Counted from the stretch's first letter, positions 16,040-25,327 are shown. The stretch is DNA of 64,000 bases from Macrococcus capreoli (GCF_025628935.1 NZ_JAOTIS010000001.1:1-64000); one strand, 5' to 3'. Notes: generated by a model from the sequence alone, not told the origin. Translations and numbers: made by a program.

Positions 16040-17236
16040 ATGTATATTATTACGAATGGGATTATTGTTGCAGAAGATACCTTATTACATGACCACGCAC
16101 TTTATATAAAAGACAATAAGATTGAACAAGTGATTCCGGCATCAGACGTTGTCGCTAGTGATGACTATGAAATTATCGATGCAAACGGAGGGTATGTGGC
16201 ACCAGGAATCATCGATATTCATGCGGATTATATTGAAGGGATTATCGCTCCCCGTCCGACAGCATTAATGGACTTTAATATTGGTATTCGTGAATCTGAG
16301 CGTATATTACTCAGTCATGGTATTACGACGATGTATCATTCGTTATCAATTTATAAACAGGATGCATTCGGTCATAAGCCGATTCGTCAGCCGCAAAATG
16401 TCGATAAATTAATCCGTGAAATTGATAACACATATTCAGAAAAGCATTTAATGCGCCATCGTATGCATGCACGTTTTGAAGTTGATTCGGTTGAACAGCT
16501 TGCGATGTTAGAAGAACATCTGTTAGCAGATAGAATTCATTTATTAAGCTTTATGGATCATACGCCGGGTCAAGGTCAATACCGTGATATTGAGAAATAT
16601 CGACGCACTATAAAAGGGTATCAGGATTTAAACGATGATGAAATCGATGCGTTAATTACGGAATATCAATCACGCCCGCATATTACCTTTGACGATATGC
16701 AACGTTTAGCACAAATCGCGACAGATAAAGGCATTGCCATCGCGAGTCATGATGATGAATCTATTGAAAAGATTGATTTCGCCAAATCATTAGGCACGAC
16801 AATTTCTGAGTTTCCGATTACGTTAGACGTTGCGAAAAAAGCGCGTCAGGAAGGATTACACACAGTCGCTGGTGCACCGAACGTTATGCTTGGTGGATCT
16901 CACTCAGGTAATTTATCAGCGGCAGAAGCCATCGGAGAAGATGCGATTACTGTGTTGTGTTCGGACTACTATCCGTCAGCGTTAGTGCATGCGGTCTTTA
17001 AATTGCACGAACAATACGGATATGATTTACACAAAATGTTCCAGCTCGTCACTTTAAATCCGGCCGAAGCGGTTAACATTGATCATCAGTTCGGTTCAAT
17101 TAAACAAGGGAAAATTGCAGATATTATTATCATTGAACGACTGGAAGATCAATATCCGGTTGTTACTACCGCAATGATCGATGGTAAAATCGTCAATCAA
17201 TATCATTACCGAGGTGCCCGTTATGCTCAGCGTTAA
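16040..17236 (+). CDS. phnM: Alpha-D-ribose 1-methylphosphonate 5-triphosphate diphosphatase PhnM
   Basis: 398 aa, starting 10 bases after phnK behind TAGGAGG. PhnM belongs to the amidohydrolase superfamily and removes pyrophosphate from ribose-1-phosphonate-triphosphate. Metal-binding features are GYVAPGIIDIHADYIEG (HxD-type motif near residue 60), the long LLSFMDHTPGQGQYRD segment, IASHDDES, VAGAPNVMLGGSHSGN, and LCSDYYPS with the last aspartate. Length is typical (E. coli 378). The order K-M-L differs from E. coli K-L-M. Its end overlaps phnL by 14 bases. Confidence 0.94.
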   Translation: MYIITNGIIVAEDTLLHDHALYIKDNKIEQVIPASDVVASDDYEIIDANGGYVAPGIIDIHADYIEGIIAPRPTALMDFNIGIRESERILLSHGITTMYHSLSIYKQDAFGHKPIRQPQNVDKLIREIDNTYSEKHLMRHRMHARFEVDSVEQLAMLEEHLLADRIHLLSFMDHTPGQGQYRDIEKYRRTIKGYQDLNDDEIDALITEYQSRPHITFDDMQRLAQIATDKGIAIASHDDESIEKIDFAKSLGTTISEFPITLDVAKKARQEGLHTVAGAPNVMLGGSHSGNLSAAEAIGEDAITVLCSDYYPSALVHAVFKLHEQYGYDLHKMFQLVTLNPAEAVNIDHQFGSIKQGKIADIIIIERLEDQYPVVTTAMIDGKIVNQYHYRGARYAQR

Positions 17237-17921
17237 TCATTTAAGCAAATCATTTCAAATTCACCATCTGAATAAACAAATTGCAGGTATTCACGATATT
17301 CATTTTCATGTTGAAGCGGGTAAGTTTCTTGGTATTATCGGTAAAAGTGGTAGTGGGAAGTCGACGATACTCAAATGTATTTACCGTACGTATACGCCGT
17401 CAGCAGGTGAAATTCTATTTGAATCTAAGGCGTTAGGAACTGTCGATTTAGCGACTTGTGATGAGCGTACAATGATGCATATTCGAAAACATGATATCGG
17501 TTATGTGTCACAATTTTTGCAAGTGATGCCGAGAACGAGTGTATTAGATATTGTCATCAATGCACAACTTGAAATGGGGATCGATTACGAAACTGCGAAG
17601 GCAGAAGCAATCAAGACGTTACATCATTTTGGTATTGATGAAACACTATTTGATAACTATCCGAACACGATGAGTGGCGGTGAGAAATTAAGACTTAATA
17701 TTGCCAGAGCAGTCGTTAAAGCACCAACGCTTTTATTGTTAGATGAACCGACAGCATCGTTAGATCATGCGTCGAAATTAAAGGTGAGGGAAGCGATTGA
17801 ACGATTGAAGGAGAACGGTACGACGTTAATCGGTATATTTCATGACCTGGAATTTATGGATGGATTATGTGATGAGGTGCTGGATATGGCGACGTTAAAA
17901 GGAGTGGCGGTTAATGATTGA
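17223..17921 (+). CDS. phnL: ABC-type ATPase PhnL of the C-P lyase system
   Basis: 232 aa from the ATG at 17223 (GAGGTG upstream), giving the usual PhnL start MLSVNHLSKSFQIHHL. It is needed with PhnG, H and I for the nucleosidase-type first step and is not a membrane transporter ATPase. Walker A is GKSGSGKSTILK, the PhnL-type Q-loop region is IGYVSQFLQVMPR, the signature is MSGGEKLRLNIARAV, and Walker B is LLLLDEPTASLD. The stop overlaps the start of the PHP-domain gene by 8 bases, so coupling is likely. Confidence 0.93.
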   Translation: MLSVNHLSKSFQIHHLNKQIAGIHDIHFHVEAGKFLGIIGKSGSGKSTILKCIYRTYTPSAGEILFESKALGTVDLATCDERTMMHIRKHDIGYVSQFLQVMPRTSVLDIVINAQLEMGIDYETAKAEAIKTLHHFGIDETLFDNYPNTMSGGEKLRLNIARAVVKAPTLLLLDEPTASLDHASKLKVREAIERLKENGTTLIGIFHDLEFMDGLCDEVLDMATLKGVAVND

Positions 17922-18723
17922 TCTACATGTGCATAGTCATATTTCAGACGGGAAAGATACGATTGAAGACATTTTGAAACAGGCAAGTCAGTTGGGCATT
18001 AAAGTGATGTCATTTGTCGACCATGATACGACGGAAACATATGCACTCGCATTGCCGACAGCGAAAGATTATAACATAACGCTTATTCCGGGCATTGAAA
18101 TTTCAGCATATGACTTTAAGCGCAACCGTAAAGTGCATGTATTAGGTTACAACTATACGACAACAGAACATATTGATGCATTAACGAGACCGTTGTTAAA
18201 GCGACGTCATGCGCATTCAATGTGGCAGCTTGAGCAAATTAGACAAGCGGGCTATAGCGTGAATGAAACGTTAATACAACAACGCATAGAGCACTATCCG
18301 TTATATAAACAACATATTATGCAGGCGCTCATCAATGTACCTTATACACATCATGATTATCAAACACTGTACATGAAGCTGTTCAAAAACAACGGCGTCG
18401 CTGCAGAAGATATCAATTATGTTGACGTATATGATGCGATTCGAGCAATTAAACAAGACAATGGAAAAGTAGTTATTGCCCATCCAGGACAGTTGAATTC
18501 GTATGATTTAATTAATGACTTACTATCAGAAGACCGCAGTAGTATCGACGGTATTGAGACGTGGCACTACGATCATAATGAGAAAGATATTTATCGCTGC
18601 CATGAACTTGTGAAACATTTTGATTTAATTGAAACAGGTGGTTCAGATTATCACGGGACGTTTGGTGCAAGTTATCCGTTAGGTTTTTGTACGACGACAT
18701 TAAGAAATTTTGAGCAGATATGA
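17914..18723 (+). CDS. PHP-domain phosphoesterase, probable cyclic ribose-phosphate phosphodiesterase (PhnPP-like)
   Basis: 269 aa, overlapping phnL by 8 bases. The polymerase-histidinol-phosphatase fold is shown by DLHVHSHISDG (H5, H7), FVDHDTTE, IPGIEIS, VIAHPG and GSDYHG, which together build a three-metal site. The operon has no visible phnP (metallo-beta-lactamase type) or phnN. A PHP enzyme from Eggerthella lenta (PhnPP) is known to hydrolyse 5-phosphoribosyl 1,2-cyclic phosphate through both ester bonds to ribose-5-phosphate, which would make both unnecessary. Assigning that role here rests on position and fold. RNase AM/YciV-type activity is the alternative. Confidence 0.8.
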   Translation: MIDLHVHSHISDGKDTIEDILKQASQLGIKVMSFVDHDTTETYALALPTAKDYNITLIPGIEISAYDFKRNRKVHVLGYNYTTTEHIDALTRPLLKRRHAHSMWQLEQIRQAGYSVNETLIQQRIEHYPLYKQHIMQALINVPYTHHDYQTLYMKLFKNNGVAAEDINYVDVYDAIRAIKQDNGKVVIAHPGQLNSYDLINDLLSEDRSSIDGIETWHYDHNEKDIYRCHELVKHFDLIETGGSDYHGTFGASYPLGFCTTTLRNFEQI

Positions 18724-18738
18724 ATTTATTTTATAGAT

Positions 18739-18788
18739 TGTAAATCTTTACTTAATAGTTTGTAAAATGACTTTTTTACGTGTGTAAA
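18739..18788 (+). promoter_or_regulatory. Three TGTAAA hexamers at exact 22-bp spacing upstream of phnD
   Basis: TGTAAA (reverse complement TTTACA, the same hexamer as at phnG) occurs at 18739-18744, 18761-18766 and 18783-18788. The 22-bp period is two turns of the 11-bp PhoP-box register, though intermediate hexamers are poor. A possible -10-like TATGAT follows at 18790-18795. It fits a separate, phosphate-controlled promoter for phnDCEE; binding is inference. Confidence 0.45.
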
Positions 18789-18829
18789 TATGATTTAATA
18801 AACGTATAACACGAAAGGAGCTTATATTT

Positions 18830-19876
18830 ATGCGTAAAATTTTAGCATCACTTTTAGTTTTATTATTAACGGTTTCACTTGCAGCATGTGGCGATTCATC
18901 TAAAGGAGACAAGAAAGCTTCATCAACAGGTAGTGATAAGTTTGTTATTGTTTGGTACCCAAATGAATCTGGTAAAGATTTAAAGGGTGCACGTGATGCA
19001 ATCGGTAAAATCTTCGAAAAAGCAACAGGTAAGAAAGTAGAACATAAATTAACGACTGATTATGCGATTGCGATTGAAACGATTGCAAATGGTAAAGCAA
19101 ATGCAGCATTCATGGGAGCAGAAGGATACATACAAGCAAGAGATAAGAGTAAAAATGTTGAACCATTAGTAGTACCTAGTGGTCCATCAGGAACAAAAGA
19201 CGATGCAAAGTATAACAGCTGGTTCGCAGTGACACCAGAAAATATGAGCAAATACGAAGAAAGTAAAGGGAAATACAGCTTAGATAAATTTGAAGGACAA
19301 AGAATGAGTTTCGTATCTCCATCTTCAACTTCTGGATTTAAAGTACCATCATCAATCTTAGTAAAACACTTTAAAGAAAAAGATAAATACAAAGACTTAA
19401 AAGACACAGATTTATCTGAAGGTGGCGGATTATTCAAAGAAGTATTATTTGGAGATTCACACCAAGGTTCAGCAGTTAACTTACTTGCAGGCCGTGCTGA
19501 TATTGCAGCATTCTGTGATACATGTGTAGCGAACTATGTAGAATTAAAATCAGGTGACGATAACAAAGCAGGTGCTATTTACAAAGTGAAACAAGGTGCT
19601 GAAGCGCCGTTCACACAATATGCTGGTAAAGAATTTGGTTTATTATCATCTACACCAGTATTAAATGCACCATTCGTAGTGAATAAAGAAACAATGTCTG
19701 AAGATGAAATCAACAAGATTAAAAAAGAATTAATGAGCGATGCAATTGCAAATGACAAAACAATCTTCTTACCAGAGGATTCAAAAGAAGCTGGTTTATT
19801 TAAGAAAAAAGGTAAAGAAAGATTCGTTGAAGTAGATGACAAATGGTTCGATGAAATTAGAAATTTAGGGAAATAA
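18830..19876 (+). CDS. phnD: Phosphonate ABC transporter substrate-binding lipoprotein
   Basis: 348 aa. It captures phosphonate (or phosphite/phosphate esters) outside the membrane for PhnE/PhnC. A lipoprotein signal peptide ends in LAAC (about residue 20). The PhnD fold is shown by FVIVWYPNESG, ANGKANAAFMGAEGY, FVSPSSTSGFKVPSS and LLAGRADIAAFCDTCV. It has its own start site (AAAGGAG), a leader with PhoP-like boxes, and a stem-loop after the gene, all of which favour higher expression than the downstream genes. Ligand specificity cannot be read directly. Confidence 0.92.
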   Translation: MRKILASLLVLLLTVSLAACGDSSKGDKKASSTGSDKFVIVWYPNESGKDLKGARDAIGKIFEKATGKKVEHKLTTDYAIAIETIANGKANAAFMGAEGYIQARDKSKNVEPLVVPSGPSGTKDDAKYNSWFAVTPENMSKYEESKGKYSLDKFEGQRMSFVSPSSTSGFKVPSSILVKHFKEKDKYKDLKDTDLSEGGGLFKEVLFGDSHQGSAVNLLAGRADIAAFCDTCVANYVELKSGDDNKAGAIYKVKQGAEAPFTQYAGKEFGLLSSTPVLNAPFVVNKETMSEDEINKIKKELMSDAIANDKTIFLPEDSKEAGLFKKKGKERFVEVDDKWFDEIRNLGK

Positions 19877-19888
19877 TATGAACTTATT

Positions 19889-19932
19889 AATAGTGGGATT
19901 GTGACGAAAGTCCTGACCCACTATTTTCTTTT
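19889..19932 (+). terminator. Intergenic stem-loop between phnD and phnC (partial terminator)
   Basis: AATAGTGGG and CCCACTATT pair over 9 bp with a 19-nt loop, followed by TTTCTTTT. Genes downstream belong to the same transporter, so it is more likely an attenuating or mRNA-protecting element that keeps the binding protein in excess. Confidence 0.6.
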
Positions 19933-19944
19933 AGGAGGCAAAGT

Positions 19945-20823
19945 ATGACTACGAAATTGAGTAATGATACAGTGCAAAGTGCAACTAACGAAATGTATGT
20001 GTTTGATTTATCAGGGACAGATGACACTGTAGTAACGCAACCAGCTAAAACGTTTGGTGAGCAAATCTTATCGTTAAGTCATGTGTTCAAATCGTACAAT
20101 AAACAAAAGATGATCTTAAAAGATATTAACTTTAATGTGAAACAAGGTGAATTTATTTCAATCATCGGACCAAGTGGTGCCGGGAAATCAACGTTACTAC
20201 GAACAATTAATCGAATGATTGAAATTGATAAAGGGACGATACAATTTAACGATGTCGCGATTGAAAAGTTAAATAAAAAAGATTTAAGAGCGGCACGTGC
20301 GCAAATTGGTATGATCTTTCAACATTATAATCTTGTGAATCGTTTATCGGTATTTGAGAACGTATTACACGGTCGTTTCGGGCATAAGTCGACGTTTCAA
20401 GGTGTGTTTAATATATACACAGAAGCGGAAAAGCAAAATGCAGTAGATGTCATTAATCAACTTGGGATTGGTGAACATATTTATAAACGCTGTGATGAGC
20501 TTTCAGGTGGCCAGAAGCAACGTGTCGGTATTGCACGTGCATTAGTTCAGGAACCTAAATTAATATTATGTGACGAACCAATTGCATCTCTTGATCCAGG
20601 CGCATCTAAAGTGATTATGGATCACTTAAAACGTATTACTGAAGAGATGGGCATTACGTGTATTGTAAACTTACACCAGGTGGATGTGGCGAAGAAATAC
20701 TCTGATCGCATTATCGGTCTGAATGCTGGTGAAATTGTGTATGACGGTGCACCAGACGGACTGGATAATCTAGTGATTCAACAAATTTATGGCACTGAAG
20801 CTGATGATTTAATTACGGAGTAG
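19945..20823 (+). CDS. phnC: Phosphonate ABC transporter ATP-binding protein
   Basis: 292 aa behind TTAGGAGG. It powers uptake through PhnE. Walker A is GPSGAGKST, the signature is LSGGQKQRVGIARAL, Walker B is LILCDEPIASLDPG, and NLHQVDVAKKYSDRIIGLNAG is the PhnC-type C-terminal segment. About 40 extra residues at the N-terminus precede the first ABC strand (ILSLSHVFKSY); typical PhnC starts there, so the ATG at 19945 gives a longer protein. The strong ribosome site supports that start. Next gene 8 bases downstream. Confidence 0.93.
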   Translation: MTTKLSNDTVQSATNEMYVFDLSGTDDTVVTQPAKTFGEQILSLSHVFKSYNKQKMILKDINFNVKQGEFISIIGPSGAGKSTLLRTINRMIEIDKGTIQFNDVAIEKLNKKDLRAARAQIGMIFQHYNLVNRLSVFENVLHGRFGHKSTFQGVFNIYTEAEKQNAVDVINQLGIGEHIYKRCDELSGGQKQRVGIARALVQEPKLILCDEPIASLDPGASKVIMDHLKRITEEMGITCIVNLHQVDVAKKYSDRIIGLNAGEIVYDGAPDGLDNLVIQQIYGTEADDLITE

Positions 20824-20831
20824 GTGATGGA

Positions 20832-21638
20832 ATGAATCGTACAGGGCATTTAAATCAGTTGAATTATTTTAGAAAGAAAAATTTAAGGATTGCGTTATTA
20901 ATAATTGTACTATTAGTCTTTACATATGGTGCGAGTATATTTAGTGAATATAATCATATTGCAGGATTTAAGACGATACCACTTGCAGCAGTGTGGATGG
21001 TTCAACATATGTTTTTTAGTGCTTCAACGTTAGAGCATTTACCGAAAGTACTGAAAGTATTATGGGAGACGATCATTTTATCAGTTATTGCGACGACAAC
21101 TGCAAGTGTCTTTGCATGTTTATTTGCGATGCTTGGTTCAAAAGCGACACAAGTTCATCCTGTGCTTGCAGTGATTGCACGTATGATTGCTTCTGTATTT
21201 CGTAATATTCCAATTGTTGCATGGGCATTAGTATTAGTCATTAGCTTTGGTCAGAATGCTGTGACAGGTTATTTAGCGTTATTTTTTGCGACATTTGGAT
21301 TTCTAGTGCGTGCGTTTATTGAAACGATTGATGAATCGAGTAAAGATACGGTTGAAGCATTGACGGCAACAGGGGCAACGTACTTTCAAATTGTAAGTAA
21401 AGCCGTGATTCCGGAAAGTTTACCACAAATGTTGAGCTGGATTCTGTTTATGATCGAAACGAATATTAGAAGTTCAACATTGATTGGGATCTTAACAGGG
21501 TCAGGGATTGGTTATTTATTTGATATGTACTATAAACGAATGGATTATGAAATGATTACATTGATTACGTTATCGATTGTCATTACGGTTATTGTGATTG
21601 AATTAATATCGAACGCATTAAGAAGGGAGATGTTATAA
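20832..21638 (+). CDS. phnE: Phosphonate ABC transporter permease PhnE (first copy)
   Basis: 268 aa with about six membrane spans. The permease EAA-like loop is TVEALTATGATYFQIVSKAVIPESLPQ, and FRNIPIVAWALVLVISFGQNAVTG is the conserved PhnE channel segment. It forms the membrane channel with the second PhnE, energised by PhnC. Its stop overlaps the next start by one base (TAATG). Two fused-length permeases in tandem are usual in Gram-positive phnCDEE sets. Confidence 0.92.
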   Translation: MNRTGHLNQLNYFRKKNLRIALLIIVLLVFTYGASIFSEYNHIAGFKTIPLAAVWMVQHMFFSASTLEHLPKVLKVLWETIILSVIATTTASVFACLFAMLGSKATQVHPVLAVIARMIASVFRNIPIVAWALVLVISFGQNAVTGYLALFFATFGFLVRAFIETIDESSKDTVEALTATGATYFQIVSKAVIPESLPQMLSWILFMIETNIRSSTLIGILTGSGIGYLFDMYYKRMDYEMITLITLSIVITVIVIELISNALRREML

Positions 21639-22471
21639 TGTCGCAATTTGTTGAGAAGAACGGACAAGGAAAGATTAAGATTACGAAGCTGAACAGAAGA
21701 AATATATCGACGCGTGGTGCGGTCATATTTTTAACGTTGTTTACAATTGCCGGGTTTTTAATGCTGGATTATAAAGGTGTGAACTTTCAAACAGCGATAC
21801 CCGCAACGATTGAGAATTTGAAACAAATGTTTTTATTACCAGCGTTGTCATCAACAACGTTTGGTGAGGCGTTTATACAGGTGATGAAGACGGTATCGTT
21901 AGCCTTTTTATCAACGGTATTAGGGGCAGTGATATCACTATTTCTAGCGTTAGGTGCGGCGAAGAATTTATCAAATCAATGGGTATCGAATGTCATTAAA
22001 GTGTTTATCGCGGTGATTCGTGCTGTACCGACAGTATTGTGGGTATTAATCTTTGCGATATCTGCAGGATTAGGATCGATTGCAGCTGTAATTGGTATGA
22101 TGTTCCATAGTATTGCGTATTTAGTGAAGGCGTATTCTGAAGCGTTTGAAGAAGTGGATAACGATACGATAGAAGCGCTGAAAGCAAGTGGCGCGAACTG
22201 GTGGCATATCGTGTTCTCAGCTGTGATACCAAGTACGATGAGTTATTTAATTAGCTGGACGTTCCTGCGCTTTGAAATCAACTTTGGTGTAGCTGTTGCG
22301 ATGGGTGCAGCAGCTGGAGCGGGTGGAATTGGTTACGAACTATTTATGGCAAGCGCGTTCTACTTCGATTTAAATGAAGTTGGGATGATTACGTATATGG
22401 TACTAATCGTAACGTTTATCCTTGAGTTTATTTCTACAAGATTGAAGAACGTTGGGATGATTAGAGGGTAG
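21638..22471 (+). CDS. phnE: Phosphonate ABC transporter permease PhnE (second copy)
   Basis: 277 aa, six predicted spans. Conserved parts are FIAVIRAVPTVLWVLIFAISAGLGSIA and the EAA-type loop DTIEALKASGANWWHIVFSAVIPS. It partners the preceding PhnE as a heterodimer. It is the last gene of the cluster; a strong terminator follows 25 bp after the stop. Confidence 0.92.
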   Translation: MSQFVEKNGQGKIKITKLNRRNISTRGAVIFLTLFTIAGFLMLDYKGVNFQTAIPATIENLKQMFLLPALSSTTFGEAFIQVMKTVSLAFLSTVLGAVISLFLALGAAKNLSNQWVSNVIKVFIAVIRAVPTVLWVLIFAISAGLGSIAAVIGMMFHSIAYLVKAYSEAFEEVDNDTIEALKASGANWWHIVFSAVIPSTMSYLISWTFLRFEINFGVAVAMGAAAGAGGIGYELFMASAFYFDLNEVGMITYMVLIVTFILEFISTRLKNVGMIRG

Positions 22472-22496
22472 AAATTACTTTTAGATTTTAGTGATG

Positions 22497-22531
22497 CGGC
22501 TGTATTGGAAGTATACAGCCGTTTTCTTATT
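22497..22531 (+). terminator. Rho-independent terminator of phnDCEE
   Basis: CGGCTGTAT and ATACAGCCG form a 9-bp stem with a 7-nt loop, then TTTTCTTATTTT. Confidence 0.85.
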
Positions 22532-22605
22532 TTATTTCATAGCAAGCGTACTATCGCTTTTTTGAATGATGTGATTGTTCGTTTGCTCCAAAATTAATTT
22601 TTAGA

Positions 22606-22648
22606 GTTAAAAATCCACCTTCAATCAAGACAAGATTGAGGTGGATTT
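22606..22648 (-). terminator. Terminator of the zinc-ribbon membrane protein gene
   Basis: AAATCCACCTTCAATC and GATTGAGGTGGATTT make a long stem with one bulge. Read on the minus strand it ends in TTTTTAAC, so it serves the gene ending at 22674. Confidence 0.75.
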
Positions 22649-22673
22649 GTTATATAAAGATTACTCTATTTTA

Positions 22674-24239
22674 TTACTTCGCCCAAGGGTCGCTTGCTTC
22701 TTCAGGCTTCTGGAAAATATACTTTAAGTCATCATTATCATCTAATACTGCGACGATAACATATGAATTACCACGTGTTCCATCAAAGAATAATGCAGTA
22801 TCACCGCTCTTAATCGTTCCTTTATATTTATGATTACCATAGTTATCTTTAATTTCTTCAGTATCAATGGTAGAATAGCTATCTGGAACAATGGCAATCG
22901 TTTCTACTTTGTCTTCATTATTATACTTAATGCCGATATTACCATAAGCTTTAAACTTATCATCAGATGAATCAATATATTCCGATTCGCTTCCTAGTAA
23001 ATCTTCAACTTCATCTTTAGACATACCTACTTTTACATCGTGATAGCCGGCAATATAGTTATGGAAGAAGTAATCGTTTATCCAATCTTCATCTAATAAA
23101 TTTATTGTCGTTCTGTCAGACTGTTCTTCACGTTTCTTACTTTCTTTCTCATCTAAATCTTCTTTATATTTACTAATTAAATCTTCATCAAACGATAATT
23201 TCACAGTTTGATAACTGTCAGTAGGTTTTTCAACTTTTGTTTCAACTTCCTTCGTTGCAAAAGTTTTACCATCGATATCAGTTTCTGCTTTAACTTTTAC
23301 TGTTTCACCGACTTTGAATGGTCCTACTTGGTCCACAAATTCACCTGATTCATTTTTTATCTTTTTGCCATTAACGATTAAATGCACTTTGCTTGAATCT
23401 ATATCATACGTACCATCTAAAATAACACGCAAATACGCATAATCAAACTTTTCCATAACATTTAAACTATCACTCATTTTGACTAGTATTTTTCCTTTGA
23501 ATGATTTATCGTTTACTTTTTTTGTAGCATCCATTTCATAATCACCAATTGGCATTGGTTCTAAATTTGTCACTTCATTTTGTTTAAGTTCAGCTTTTTT
23601 TGTTTTATCTTTATATTTGTATTCTAATTCGCTATTTTCCATTGCAATAAGTGATGGCTTTTCTGTTGGAACGTGGAATGAATACTTTTGAAAAAGGCCA
23701 AAGGCTTTGCCGTTCTTTGAAATATTTAATACTGTGTGTTCTCCTAAAGCTAGCGCGGTTTCCATACTATCATACTGTTCTAACTCTTTCGTTCTATCTT
23801 TAATTAAATTAGAGAATGATTGTGCGCCTTCTGTATTATTGATGTACTTTACATAAGCTTTTGCCTGATCCTCAGTCATCGGTTCGTCGTGACTCGTTAA
23901 TAATTTAGCAAGTTTACTATAGTTTTTGTCTTTTACTGCACTTGCAATATTATCACCAACTTTTGTTGGTTGATAACTTGATTCAATCAACTTAAAGCAA
24001 ATGAAGAGCAAGACAAGCGTAGCAAGGATACTACCAATAATAATTTTAGTTTTTTTACTCATTGGTTCTCGTGGTATTTTTGGCTCATTTTGAATAGGTT
24101 GTTGAACTGTATTTTGATTTGGAATAGTTGTAGTATTTGATTGAGATGCACTTGTATCTTGTACAATTTTTGTACCACATTTCGTACATACTTTTTGATT
24201 ATTTTTTATTTCAGCACCGCAGTTTTTACAGTATTTCAT
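22674..24239 (-). CDS. Zinc-ribbon membrane protein, TcaA/YvbJ-like
   Basis: 521 aa from the ATG at 24239, which has GGAGG 7 bases upstream; a further in-frame ATG 12 bases earlier overlaps that site. The N-terminus MKYCKNCGAEIKNNQKVCTKCGTKI is a four-cysteine zinc ribbon, then a Thr/Asn/Gln-rich linker, one membrane span near residues 65-87 (KIIIGSILATLVLLFICF) and about 430 extracellular residues with repeated Ig-like and YvbJ-like segments. Staphylococcal TcaA has this layout and affects glycopeptide tolerance; that role is not shown here. A VGMSKDEVEDLLG segment near residue 420 resembles a SmpA/OmlA-like motif. Confidence 0.75.
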   Translation of the reverse strand: MKYCKNCGAEIKNNQKVCTKCGTKIVQDTSASQSNTTTIPNQNTVQQPIQNEPKIPREPMSKKTKIIIGSILATLVLLFICFKLIESSYQPTKVGDNIASAVKDKNYSKLAKLLTSHDEPMTEDQAKAYVKYINNTEGAQSFSNLIKDRTKELEQYDSMETALALGEHTVLNISKNGKAFGLFQKYSFHVPTEKPSLIAMENSELEYKYKDKTKKAELKQNEVTNLEPMPIGDYEMDATKKVNDKSFKGKILVKMSDSLNVMEKFDYAYLRVILDGTYDIDSSKVHLIVNGKKIKNESGEFVDQVGPFKVGETVKVKAETDIDGKTFATKEVETKVEKPTDSYQTVKLSFDEDLISKYKEDLDEKESKKREEQSDRTTINLLDEDWINDYFFHNYIAGYHDVKVGMSKDEVEDLLGSESEYIDSSDDKFKAYGNIGIKYNNEDKVETIAIVPDSYSTIDTEEIKDNYGNHKYKGTIKSGDTALFFDGTRGNSYVIVAVLDDNDDLKYIFQKPEEASDPWAK

Positions 24240-24290
24240 ATTTACCTCCACTGTTATTAATATTCGTTAAGGATAAAAATACGCATATGA

Positions 24291-25121
24291 TTAGTTATTG
24301 AATAATCCATTTACTGCACTGTTGACAGATTGCGTAAATACACCTTGTAACATACCAATCATAGACTCTCCAAAGATTCTTAGCACGATTGCTAATATAA
24401 TCATATAAATAATAACACCATAAAAACTTGCGATTTTTGGTTGTGTTAATTGAGAGTATTTACCGATTAAATAAATTGGTGAAATCGCTAATAACATGAT
24501 ACCTAATACTAGGACACCAGTACCAAACGATAATGTGTTGATCATAATTAAGAGAAATCCAACTAAGATGAAGATGAATGAAAAGACATTAATTAATACG
24601 AAATCTGATACAACTTTAGTGAATTTTAAAGCGGGATTAATCATTAACTTACTGATTGTAAATGTTGCACCAATAATTAAAGCGATGAAGACGAGAGCAG
24701 AAAGAATACATTTAAAGATAATGCTGGATTTTGAAATGCCGAACATCGCAATTTCACTTGGAATTTTAATCATTAATAATAATGCGATGATTAATAAACC
24801 AATACCGATTAAAGCGCCAGTTAATTTAATCGAAAAATGAACGCCATTCGTAAATGCTAAATCATGATTTTTGAATGCAGTTGCGAAAAATCCTTTACCT
24901 TCATTAACAAGTTCTTTAGATTGTTGATTCACTAGCTCTTTGTTAATGATAGCTTGTTGTGCTTTGTCATTTTGTGTCGTTTGTTGCTGTACCTCATCCG
25001 TGTTATTTACGATATTCACTCTTGGTGATACGGCTTCAACATTTGATTCTACTTTCGTACCACATTCGCCACAAAATAAATCACCCGGTTCTAATTTGTG
25101 ATTACAGTTTTTACAATTCAT
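24291..25121 (-). CDS. Zinc-ribbon membrane protein with six spans
   Basis: 276 aa behind AGGAGG. It starts with a four-cysteine zinc ribbon (MNCKNCNHKLEPGDLFCGECG), followed by a polar linker rich in Gln and five or six hydrophobic spans from about residue 95 to the end. It precedes the TcaA/YvbJ-like gene by 51 bp and is probably co-transcribed with it; both share the ribbon. I recognise no specific family beyond zinc-ribbon membrane proteins. Confidence 0.7.
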   Translation of the reverse strand: MNCKNCNHKLEPGDLFCGECGTKVESNVEAVSPRVNIVNNTDEVQQQTTQNDKAQQAIINKELVNQQSKELVNEGKGFFATAFKNHDLAFTNGVHFSIKLTGALIGIGLLIIALLLMIKIPSEIAMFGISKSSIIFKCILSALVFIALIIGATFTISKLMINPALKFTKVVSDFVLINVFSFIFILVGFLLIMINTLSFGTGVLVLGIMLLAISPIYLIGKYSQLTQPKIASFYGVIIYMIILAIVLRIFGESMIGMLQGVFTQSVNSAVNGLFNN

Positions 25122-25292
25122 TCTACTTCCTCCTGGTATATAACAATATTTTCATTACTCGGTAATTATATAATAAAAATCAGTAACAATCTATACTATA
25201 GGTGAAAATATCGCATAAATTCAACAAAAATAAATGATAAAGTAATAATATGTATTTTGCATTAAAACAATCATTAATATAGAATAAGATGG

Positions 25293-25327
25293 ATATTTAT
25301 ATTACAATATGATTGTAATATAAATAT
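25293..25327. promoter_or_regulatory. Perfect 16-bp inverted repeat upstream of the ImmA-like gene
   Basis: ATATTTATATTACAAT and ATTGTAATATAAATAT are exact complements around ATG. It lies 14 bases before the ribosome site at 25341 and is followed by ATTTTTTT. It can be a repressor operator, an attenuator, or an AT-only terminator. Its perfection and place argue for a regulatory role. Confidence 0.55.
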
